11,447 bases of DNA, taken from the NCBI GenBank assembly GCA_031278315.1, contig JAITKS010000171.1, positions 1-11,447 on the forward strand, in the 5' to 3' direction. Of this stretch, positions 5,806 through 11,447 are shown piece by piece. Origin of the DNA: Planctomycetaceae bacterium. GTDB lineage: Bacteria > Planctomycetota > Planctomycetia > Pirellulales > Thermoguttaceae. Below the pieces are notes generated by a model. It worked only from the letters and a program-made list of their open reading frames with translations, did not search any database and was not told the DNA's origin. Numbering within the stretch: position 1 is the first letter of the stretch; each line of letters begins with the position of its first letter. A program made the translations under genes and the position numbers.

Positions 5806-7566
5806 ATGAAAATCACAACAACAATTTTTTTCGCGTTTGTATCGCTAACGATTTTTGTTTCAGCGTACACATTCGCCATGCAGCAATCAGATACAAACAC
5901 TGATACAGATACAAAAGAATCAAAAGAATCAAAAGAACTAACTCCTGAAATAGTAATAATAGAAGAAACCGCAGAAGATGACGCAGTAGAAGCCGCAGTA
6001 GAAGCCGTAACAGATGATAATCCGGGATTGCCGTTACTCGACCAAGCAATCGAAGAGAAACTTAAAGCCGCAAACGAACAGGATCTCAATAACGTGCTTG
6101 TACTCGCACAACGTGCTAAAAAAGAAGGACTCCAAGATGCAAATTTGAAATTCTGTAACGAATTTATTGCATCGGTTCAAATTCAACGCGGGATATTGCT
6201 TTCTTCACGTATTGTTTCTAAATCGGTCAACAACTTGCCCGAATCGTGGACAATAATTAGAACTCGCGCACTAAACGATCTCGAATCTGCAATCAAAGTA
6301 ATTAAAACACAACCGGAAGTATTTATTCGGATCGCACAACTTTATCTTATGCCGGGAGGCAATAAAGAAAAAGCAAAAAAAGCACTCGACGAAGCTGAAA
6401 ATATCAGCAAAAATCAACCTGATCTTTTTACACAAACAATTGTATTAAAAATAATGCTCGAAAATGATCCCGCCAAACGCGAAGAATTACTCGCAAAAGC
6501 AACAAAAGAAATAGAAGACCAAAGATTGATTTTTTTCCACGCTTTAAGCTTAATCGAATTGAAAAAATATGACGATTCAATCAAATTACTCAAAAAAGTG
6601 CTGGATAAAGAACCTAATAATCCGCAAGCATTGCAACTATTATTAGAAGTTTATCGGATGACAAAACAATTCAAAGAATCGCTGGAAATCCTAGATAAGT
6701 TAGAAAATATTTTGTCTATAGACGCTGTTGATCTCATGCGGGCAAAACTCTTGATCGACATGGATAAAAAAGATGACGCAATGAAAACTCTCGATAAATT
6801 ACATGACAAATTATCAGATAATATCGAGATTTTGTTACTGCGGGCTACTCTGGCAAATGAAATGAAAAAATTCGATAAAGCAATGAAAGATATTGATAAC
6901 GCAATAAATCTTATCGGTGAAAATAACAAACAACAAATTCAGCCGCTTAAAATATTGCAAGTTCAAATTCTTATTTCAGCTGATAAATTCGACGAAGCAA
7001 TAAAATTATTAGACAAACTCGAAGAAAACTCAGCCAACGATGTAACAATTAAAATTTTACGAGTCGAGGTTTTTCAAAATCAGAAAAAATACGAGGACGC
7101 AATTAATATTGTTGAGTCGTTGTTAAGTCAGGAGCCGAATAATATCGCATTACTAAAATTAAAAGGCAATATTTTGCTGTCTATGCACAGACATCTCGAC
7201 GCCGTTAAAATTTTTGAAGAAGTAATCAAAGCCGATCCGGCAGATAAAACGGCACTAAATAATTTATCGTGGATTCTGTCAACTTCGCCGATAGATATGG
7301 TTCGCAACGGTAAAAGAGCATTAGAACTCGCAGAACGTGCATGTCAATTAACAGATTATAAAGCCGCATATATTTTAAGTACGCTAGCTGCCGCTTACGC
7401 CGAACTCGGTGATTACACAAAAGCTATAGAATTTTCGCAAAAAAGCATAGAACTATCTGCCGACGACCCAAACGTAAGTGAACGTGTTGAATCTCTAAAA
7501 GAAGAACTCGAAACTTACAAAAAAAATATGCCGTATCGCGAACTTCCAACTGATAACAAAAAATAA
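5806..7566 (+). CDS. Exported TPR-repeat protein
   Basis: A 586-residue protein with an N-terminal signal-like segment: MKITTT, a hydrophobic core at ~7-24 (IFFAFVSLTIFVSAYTFA), then a polar region, so it is probably exported or membrane-tethered. Residues 25-72 are acidic and Ser/Thr-rich, with a KES repeat encoded by 9-base units (5913-5939). From ~150 to the end it is almost wholly tetratricopeptide repeats, for example LIFFHALSLIELKKYDDSIK (231-250), LLLEVYRMTKQFKESLEIL (268-286) and the last repeat LAAAYAELGDYTKAIEFSQK. The block NNLSWILSTSP followed by NGKRALELAERACQLT is typical of planctomycete TPR proteins. TPRs are protein-interaction scaffolds; no enzyme domain is visible, so its partner is unknown. 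The frame is also open from a TTG at 5770, but the ATG at 5806 gives a clean signal peptide and is preferred; neither start has a good ribosome site. The gene stands alone. Confidence 0.88.
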   Translation: MKITTTIFFAFVSLTIFVSAYTFAMQQSDTNTDTDTKESKESKELTPEIVIIEETAEDDAVEAAVEAVTDDNPGLPLLDQAIEEKLKAANEQDLNNVLVLAQRAKKEGLQDANLKFCNEFIASVQIQRGILLSSRIVSKSVNNLPESWTIIRTRALNDLESAIKVIKTQPEVFIRIAQLYLMPGGNKEKAKKALDEAENISKNQPDLFTQTIVLKIMLENDPAKREELLAKATKEIEDQRLIFFHALSLIELKKYDDSIKLLKKVLDKEPNNPQALQLLLEVYRMTKQFKESLEILDKLENILSIDAVDLMRAKLLIDMDKKDDAMKTLDKLHDKLSDNIEILLLRATLANEMKKFDKAMKDIDNAINLIGENNKQQIQPLKILQVQILISADKFDEAIKLLDKLEENSANDVTIKILRVEVFQNQKKYEDAINIVESLLSQEPNNIALLKLKGNILLSMHRHLDAVKIFEEVIKADPADKTALNNLSWILSTSPIDMVRNGKRALELAERACQLTDYKAAYILSTLAAAYAELGDYTKAIEFSQKSIELSADDPNVSERVESLKEELETYKKNMPYRELPTDNKK

Positions 7567-7605
7567 AATTTCACGGAATCTTTCTGCGGAATTGTTTTGT
7601 TTTTT

Positions 7606-7699
7606 GAAATTACGAAAAACACGAAATAACAAAATACACGAAAATTTTTATTTCATATTTTTTTTCGTCATTTTCGTTTTTTCGTGTATTTCGTATTTC
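7606..7699. repeat. Inverted ACGAAA-rich repeat between convergent genes (possible bidirectional terminator)
   Basis: The stretch starting GAAATTACGAAAAACACGAA (7606-7625) is matched by an imperfect reverse complement ending at 7699 (TTCGTGTATTTCGTATTTC, 7681-7699), with T-rich DNA between. It lies between the stops of the TPR gene (7566) and the prepilin gene (7808), where a two-way terminator would be useful. A further copy, starting ATACGAAACACACGAAAAAA, is at 366-385, so it belongs to a dispersed repeat family. Confidence 0.5.
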
Positions 7700-7805
7700 A
7701 AAAAAATAAGGTTGAAAAATAAGATTAGTTTGAAAATTCATAACTCTCAAAAAAAGTGAAAAATAAAAATTCCACCGATATATTACTAATCTTTCAATTC
7801 TAAAA

Positions 7806-8645
7806 CTAATGAGTATCGCTTTCATCACATGGATTAACGAGTTTAAAAAATTCGTTTGGTTCAATACCTTCGTTCAATTCTTTAACAGAGCCGTCAAGAT
7901 AAAGTGCCATCGCAACTCGCGGATGATTAGATGATATTCTCGCTGCTATTTCAATGTAAGGGTCAAATGCTTCGCCTTCATGCCAAAGAAAACCATGATT
8001 GCTTATATTAGGTGTAGGATCATGCCAGTTTCCGGGTGAACGTTTTTCTGAAGCAGCAATTGTTGTTGAAGCACCATCTGGAGCAGCCGCATCAAGTTTT
8101 CGACGTTTCGGTTTCGGAGACGAAGCACTCGACCTATTAGGAAACATCACCATTGGAGAATCTATATCTAAATCAGAGAGTAAACTGGTTCTATCTGTAT
8201 CATCGGCGTGTCCGCAATTTACTATATAAGAGAGTTCATAGTCTATATTTCTTTTTGCTGATGGGCAAATTCCGACGGGTATTTTTCTGGATAGTTCGAT
8301 ATTACCTTTATAAGCATTTTCGTATTCAGCGGGTTCTCCTAGTTCTGCTAGAATTGCTGCGAACCATGTGAGGTTTGTACCTCTTACATTTTCTATGTGT
8401 CCGGGCAATCCTCTGTCGTTTGCGGCGTTATTGGTCAGGGCGACGCCGATTTGTTTTAGATTGTTCGTACAAGTTGTACGTTTGGCACTTTCTCTTGCTG
8501 AATTTATTGCTGGAAAAAGTAATCCTGCGAGTATGCCGATTATCATTATCACGACTAGTAATTCAATCAAGGTAAATCCGAATTTGCATTTTCGCGTTAA
8601 GTTTCTTATTATTCTTTCTGAACTGTTTTCTGATTTCGTTTTCAT
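7806..8645 (-). CDS. DUF1559 type IV prepilin-like protein
   Basis: A 279-residue pseudopilin-type protein of a family greatly expanded in planctomycetes, thought to be surface or periplasmic; its exact role is unknown. A basic leader (1-23) is followed by the prepilin site [10 protein letters not shown], with processing expected after Gly23 and Glu28 as mature Glu5, then a hydrophobic helix (24-46) ending in [22 protein letters not shown], the usual start of the DUF1559 region. The family's C-terminal H-X9-DG motif is present (His241 to Asp251-Gly252), followed by an acidic tail. Residues ~171-200 are a Ser/Pro/Lys/Ala-rich insert without a clear match. The frame is open upstream to 8732, but ATG at 8645 is chosen because AAAAGGAG lies 9 bases before it and it gives a normal leader. 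A prepilin peptidase would be needed; none is in the window. Confidence 0.94.
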   Translation of the reverse strand: MKTKSENSSERIIRNLTRKCKFGFTLIELLVVIMIIGILAGLLFPAINSARESAKRTTCTNNLKQIGVALTNNAANDRGLPGHIENVRGTNLTWFAAILAELGEPAEYENAYKGNIELSRKIPVGICPSAKRNIDYELSYIVNCGHADDTDRTSLLSDLDIDSPMVMFPNRSSASSPKPKRRKLDAAAPDGASTTIAASEKRSPGNWHDPTPNISNHGFLWHEGEAFDPYIEIAARISSNHPRVAMALYLDGSVKELNEGIEPNEFFKLVNPCDESDTH

Positions 8646-8654
8646 TTCTAAAAA

Positions 8655-8662
8655 CTCCTTTT
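8655..8662 (-). promoter_or_regulatory. Ribosome binding site fixing the DUF1559 start
   Basis: On the minus strand AAAAGGAG (8662-8655) ends 9 bases before the ATG at 8645. The other in-frame ATG at 8732 would add 29 residues that do not fit a prepilin leader. Confidence 0.75.
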
Positions 8663-9134
8663 CTGTAAATAATGTTTTTTTTACGTATATATTAAGTTGA
8701 ATTTCATTTTTTGTTTTTCGGTAGGAAAACAATCAGAAAATTCTGCTTACTATATATAACTTCTTTTTTATTACCTTACTTTCCGCTTTATTCTAATCGA
8801 ACTTAAAATGATATTATCGATATTGGGTTTATCCGAACAGTGAAAAATACGTATCTTACTATACAATAAAATTCGGCGATACGAGTGTGTATTTAGTAAA
8901 ACCTGCTTTCCGTTATTTAAGCAGGCGGCACGAACCGAAATTAAAGTATGAGTATTGTAAAATTTCCAGCTATTCGATTTTATTGTTTCGATTACAAATC
9001 GGCAGGCGGATATTTTCGCACAATAAATAAAAAATACCAGTCATTTTTTATTTTTTTAAAAAAATTGTGTATCGTTCTCGAAGTGATTGATAGAATAAAA
9101 TTTTTTGTATGTGTATCTGTGTCTATAATACTGA

Positions 9135-9170
9135 CGTTCTTTCAAGCGTTCTTTCGAGCGTTCTTTCGGG
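9135..9170. repeat. Three 12-bp tandem units
   Basis: CGTTCTTTCAAG (9135-9146), CGTTCTTTCGAG (9147-9158) and CGTTCTTTCGGG (9159-9170) follow one another directly and differ at only one or two positions. This is a short minisatellite in non-coding DNA. Confidence 0.7.
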
Positions 9171-9259
9171 GCAGACTTTATATTCACACAAAATATTTAT
9201 CTCTATCAGAAATAATTAAAAAATAAAAAATTACATGAATTTATTGCAAAAATATTCAA

Positions 9260-9298
9260 CTGAATAGTTACAAAATGCCGTTTATTGTAACTATTCAG
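9260..9298. repeat. Perfect 14-bp inverted repeat
   Basis: CTGAATAGTTACAA (9260-9273) and TTGTAACTATTCAG (9285-9298) are exact reverse complements separated by 11 bases. There is no T-run after either arm, so an intrinsic terminator is unlikely. It lies about 400 bases upstream of the regulator start and could be an operator, the stem of an untranslated RNA, or a mobile-element remnant. Confidence 0.7.
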
Positions 9299-9691
9299 TA
9301 ACTGTATCGGCGAAACATTTATTTGAAAGTTACATAAATTTTACGATCTAACTTCCGATTGTTAGTATGATTTAGAAGTTTAGTACGGTCTGTGAAGTTT
9401 ATTCGGATAATGTTCAAGATAAAATATTTTTTGATAATTCCTTAATTCGTCCTATTCAAGTTGCCGATGATAATGATGTGAAATTGACGGAGGGACCCGC
9501 TAATTTTACTTCTGGTTGAATACCCAGAGAAGAAGTGTGTAATTGTTAGCCCTACCCCAGTATTTCGGTAATTTAGCGAAATGAATATTATTGAATAACT
9601 TATTGCGAAATTAACTAGGGCGGTTGCTGTTTCGGGTAGCATGGGAAGGAGATCACTCGAAACAAAGAAGAGTAGAAAAAGCAAGAATATC

Positions 9692-9695
9692 GGAG
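9692..9695 (+). promoter_or_regulatory. Ribosome binding site fixing the regulator start
   Basis: GGAG lies 8 bases before the ATG at 9704. The alternative in-frame ATG at 9641 has no such site, and the extra 21 residues it adds are basic and outside the conserved domain. Confidence 0.6.
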
Positions 9696-9703
9696 AACCT
9701 GCA

Positions 9704-10276
9704 ATGAAGGTTTTTACAACTGGTCAGGTCGCTAAAATCTGTAAGGTAGCACCGCGTACTGTAAGTAAGTGGTTCGATTCGGGCAGATTGAAGGGGTACC
9801 GCATACCAGGGTCGCAAGACCGTCGGATTCCGCGTGAATATTTGATTAAATTCCTAAAAGAACACGGAATGCCGCTCGGCGACCTTGAAGATGAGACTCT
9901 GGCAAAAGTACTTATTGTCGCACAAGATCAAATCCTTATCGAGAACTTAAAACGGGAATTTTCTATCGAAAAGGCTTTCCGTTTAGCTGTCGCAACAAGC
10001 GGATTTGACGCCGGAATACAAGCTGAAAGTTTCCATCCAGATTGCGTCATCGCTGATTATTCAATCGGTAAAATGGAAGCAAAACAGATAGTGGATAACC
10101 TTAGAAGAAACAATGAATTTTCAGAAATCGTTCTGATTGGATTGTTTCCAGATGATGGAAGTACCATGAGTTTTGATCGCTCAAACCTAAACGAAACTTT
10201 CAAAAAACCTTTCGATTCATCTTTATTGGTGGAACGTTTGAGGACTTTGATAGGATCAAAGAAGGAACTCGTTTAA
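9704..10276 (+). CDS. Planctomycete-type HTH plus receiver-like transcriptional regulator
   Basis: A 190-residue two-domain protein. Residues 1-59 (VFTTGQVAKICKVAPRTVSK, then RLKGYRIPGSQDRRIPREYL) form a MerR/excisionase-like winged helix-turn-helix expected to bind DNA. After a short acidic linker, residues 68-184 form a response-regulator receiver-like domain, VLIVAQDQ to LVERLRTLI. Asp118 sits at the expected phospho-acceptor place (VIADYS) and Lys168 with Pro169 (KKPF) at the conserved lysine. However, the usual paired acidic residues after strand 1 are replaced by Ala73-Gln74-Asp75, so phosphorylation may be weak or absent. From memory this text is highly conserved across Pirellulales-type planctomycetes, usually without a linked kinase; its target is unknown to me. 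No kinase is in the window. The gene is single, has a long leader and ends before a strong terminator. Confidence 0.93.
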   Translation: MKVFTTGQVAKICKVAPRTVSKWFDSGRLKGYRIPGSQDRRIPREYLIKFLKEHGMPLGDLEDETLAKVLIVAQDQILIENLKREFSIEKAFRLAVATSGFDAGIQAESFHPDCVIADYSIGKMEAKQIVDNLRRNNEFSEIVLIGLFPDDGSTMSFDRSNLNETFKKPFDSSLLVERLRTLIGSKKELV

Positions 10277-10555
10277 CTCCTGAAAAAATTTGTCGTTAGA
10301 CTGTGTCCCAATTGTAATACAGTTAAACCGGCAGCAGGTATTTTCGACTTCTTCTTGGGTTAAAATCATAACTCTAAAAATTCATAGGTGAAACCTATAA
10401 AAAATTCTCAAGTCATCCGATCGAAAAAATCGGATGACTTGTTTTTTCATTTTAAAATCAAATGTAATGACTCAACAACGCAAAAATCTAAACAACGATT
10501 TTTGTATCTTTGTAAACGTTATCAGAATTTTTTATTTTGTGAACGCTCATGCTTT
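10277..10555. other. 3' untranslated region of the regulator and following spacer
   Basis: After the stop there are ~130 untranslated bases, including a small hairpin ATAGG-TGAAA-CCTAT (10384-10398), then the terminator at 10409-10447 and about 110 bases of AT-rich DNA without visible features. The open frame at 10388-10573 runs through the terminator and is not a gene. Confidence 0.6.
10409..10447 (+). terminator. Rho-independent terminator of the regulator gene
   Basis: Perfect 13-bp stem CAAGTCATCCGAT (10409-10421) and ATCGGATGACTTG (10429-10441), loop CGAAAAA, followed by TTTTTT (10442-10447). It is the clearest terminator in the window and ends transcription about 130 bases after the regulator stop. 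The A-run in the loop means it could also work weakly in the other direction. Confidence 0.88.
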
Positions 10556-10584
10556 AATATATCAGTGAAATAATTTGTTCTTTG

Positions 10585-10662
10585 CGGGATCGCAGCCGTC
10601 TCGACTGCATCTTTAAGCTTTTTGTGTACAAAACCAATGCAGGCGAGACGTCCGCGATCCCG
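10585..10662. repeat. Palindromic element, array copy 1
   Basis: Outer arms CGGGATCGC (10585-10593) and GCGATCCCG (10654-10662) pair perfectly. Inner hairpin arms GCAGCCG and CGACTGC, with loop TCT, carry one mismatch, and GCAGGCG and CGTCCGC, with loop AGA, are imperfect. Confidence 0.75.
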
Positions 10663-10777
10663 ACTAAAATATTTTTTAGAAATTCACACAAATCTAAAAT
10701 TACAAAATATTCTTTCTCTGTGTCCTCTGTGGTTAATAAAAAAAATGTAATATATCAGTGAAATAATTTGTTCTTTG

Positions 10778-10855
10778 CGGGAACGCAGCCGTCTCGACTG
10801 CATCTTTAGGCATTTTGTGTACAAAACCAATGCAGGCGAGACGCCCGCGATCCCG
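10778..10855. repeat. Palindromic element, array copy 2
   Basis: Outer arms CGGGAACGC (10778-10786) and GCGATCCCG (10847-10855) pair except for one A/A mismatch, as if the left arm had changed without its partner. Confidence 0.75.
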
Positions 10856-10978
10856 ACTAAAATATTTTTTAGAAATTCACACAAATCTAAAATTACAAAA
10901 TATTCTTTCTCTGTGTTCTCTGTGTCCTCTGTGGTTAATAAAAAAATGTAATATATCAGTGAAATAATTTGTTCTTTG

Positions 10979-11057
10979 CGGGAGCGCAGTCGTCTCGACT
11001 GCATCTTTAAGCATTTTGTGTACAAAACCAATGCAGGCGAGACGTCCCGCGCTCCCG
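10979..11057. repeat. Palindromic element, array copy 3
   Basis: Outer arms CGGGAGCGC (10979-10987) and GCGCTCCCG (11049-11057) pair perfectly, with G-C where copy 1 has T-A. The inner hairpin GCAGTCG-TCT-CGACTGC is a perfect 7-bp stem. Confidence 0.75.
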
Positions 11058-11182
11058 ACTAAAATATTTTTTAGAAATTCACACAAATCTAAAATTACAA
11101 AATATTCTTTCTCTGTGTCCTCTGTGTTCTCTGTGGTTAATAAAAAAAATGTAATATATCTGGTGAAATAATTTGTTCTTTG

Positions 11183-11260
11183 CGGGAGCGCAGTCGTCTC
11201 GACTGCATCTTTAGGCATTTTGTGTACAAAACCAATGCAGGCGAGACGCCCGCGTTCCCG
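11183..11260. repeat. Palindromic element, array copy 4
   Basis: Outer arms CGGGAGCGC (11183-11191) and GCGTTCCCG (11252-11260) pair with one G-T (G-U in RNA) position. The inner hairpin GCAGTCG-TCT-CGACTGC is perfect. Confidence 0.75.
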
Positions 11261-11370
11261 ACTAAAATATTTTTTAGAAATTCACACAAATCTAAAATTA
11301 CAAAATATTCTTTCTCTGTGTTCTCTGTCGTTAATAAGAAAAATATGCTATTTGTGAAGTATTTCCCCTA

Positions 11371-11398
11371 TTGACAGGTTACGTCTGATTGTTAAAAT
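11371..11398 (+). promoter_or_regulatory. Possible sigma70-type promoter at the right edge
   Basis: TTGACA (11371-11376, full consensus) and TAAAAT (11393-11398, 5 of 6) are separated by 16 bases. Transcription would start near 11405 and run out of the window, so a + strand gene is expected just beyond. The -35 is embedded in TTCCCCTATTGAC, the same 13 bases as at the minus-strand candidate around 4939-4951. Confidence 0.45.
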
Positions 11399-11447
11399 TC
11401 CACGAAATTTAAATTTAAGATTTTATCAATTTAAAAGAATTTTCGTT

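Larger units (their letters stand above)
8646..9703. other. Divergent intergenic region
   Basis: No convincing gene is seen in these ~1,060 bases. They contain a 7-bp hairpin (CCTGCTT at 8902-8908 with AAGCAGG at 8919-8925), three 12-base tandem units CGTTCTTTCAAG, CGTTCTTTCGAG and CGTTCTTTCGGG (9135-9170), a perfect 14-bp inverted repeat (9260-9298), and a less AT-rich leader before the regulator gene (~9470-9640). Open frames at 8948-9226 (+) and 9442-9684 (-) lack recognisable domains or ribosome sites and are dismissed. Confidence 0.65.
10556..11345. repeat. Tandem array of four ~200-bp units
   Basis: Units begin at 10556, 10749, 10950 and 11153 with AATATATCAGTGAAATAATT (last copy AATATATCTGGTGAAATAAT). 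Each contains a palindromic element, the conserved AAATTCACACAAATCTAAAA, and a run of 9-base CTCTGTGTT or CTCTGTGTC microrepeats before GTTAATAA. Unit lengths are about 193, 201, 203 and 193; the microrepeat count, two or three, explains most of the difference. The CTCTGTGTCCTCTGTGG text belongs to a dispersed repeat family common in many bacterial genomes. Open frames across the array, on the minus strand at 10684-11031 and 10877-11218 with HRGHRE or TENTEK translations, are repeat artefacts. Confidence 0.9.

Noticed and set aside
8948..9226. Plus-strand 92-residue frame
   Set aside because: Includes the 12-bp minisatellite, lacks a ribosome site, and its Phe/Ile/Lys-rich composition is what AT-rich DNA gives.
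9442..9684. Minus-strand 80-residue frame
   Set aside because: Lies in the leader of the regulator on the wrong strand and overlaps a likely structured region; no domain.
10684..11218. Minus-strand open frames across the tandem array (10684-11031 and 10877-11218)
   Set aside because: They translate the repeat unit in two or more copies (HRGHRE and TENTEK text), contain the palindromic DNA element and lack ribosome sites. They are repeat artefacts.
10556..11345. CRISPR array
   Set aside because: Units of ~200 bp with no short repeat and unique spacer alternation, and no cas genes. The variation is point changes and 9-base slippage.
11180..11374. Plus-strand open frame at the end of the array
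   Set aside because: It is the other strand of the same repeat and runs into the candidate promoter; no domain is visible.

Overview
The window is AT-rich bacterial chromosome, most likely from a planctomycete (order Pirellulales or a relative). Two genes point there. One encodes a DUF1559 type IV prepilin-like protein with the H-X9-DG C-terminal motif. The other encodes a helix-turn-helix plus receiver-like regulator whose text I recognise as strongly conserved in planctomycetes. The C-terminal repeats of the TPR protein also look planctomycetal. Coding density is low: six genes or gene fragments occupy roughly half of the window, and the rest is long intergenic DNA full of dispersed and tandem repeats.

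Layout, left to right. 1-96 is the 3' end of an unidentified + strand gene. 97-644 is repeat-rich spacer. 645-2642 (-) encodes a SufS-type cysteine desulfurase with an extra ~260-residue Asn-rich N-terminal extension. 3140-4087 (-), upstream of it on the same strand, encodes an HK97-fold family 2A (SrpI-like) encapsulin shell protein. 4088-5805 is a 1.7 kb non-coding stretch with a five-unit 16-bp repeat just upstream of the shell gene, a possible minus-strand promoter, a terminator-like hairpin and palindromic elements. 5806-7566 (+) encodes an exported TPR-repeat protein. 7806-8645 (-) encodes the DUF1559 prepilin-like protein. 8646-9703 is a divergent intergenic region. 9704-10276 (+) is the planctomycete regulator, followed by a strong Rho-independent terminator. 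10556-11345 is a tandem array of four ~200-bp units, each holding a 78-79-bp palindromic element. A possible promoter fires off the right edge.

The main system is the encapsulin pair. The shell protein should self-assemble into a small icosahedral protein compartment. The desulfurase, steered by its disordered N-terminal extension, should be packaged inside, where it would convert cysteine to alanine and transfer or accumulate sulfur. This is a known class of sulfur-metabolism nanocompartment, seen here in an AT-rich planctomycete with an unusually Asn-rich targeting domain. Related dispersed repeats lie on both sides of the pair in opposite orientation (549-656 and 4971-5040), and one of them overlaps the 3' end of the desulfurase gene. 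The other genes (TPR, prepilin, regulator) show no evident functional link to the compartment.
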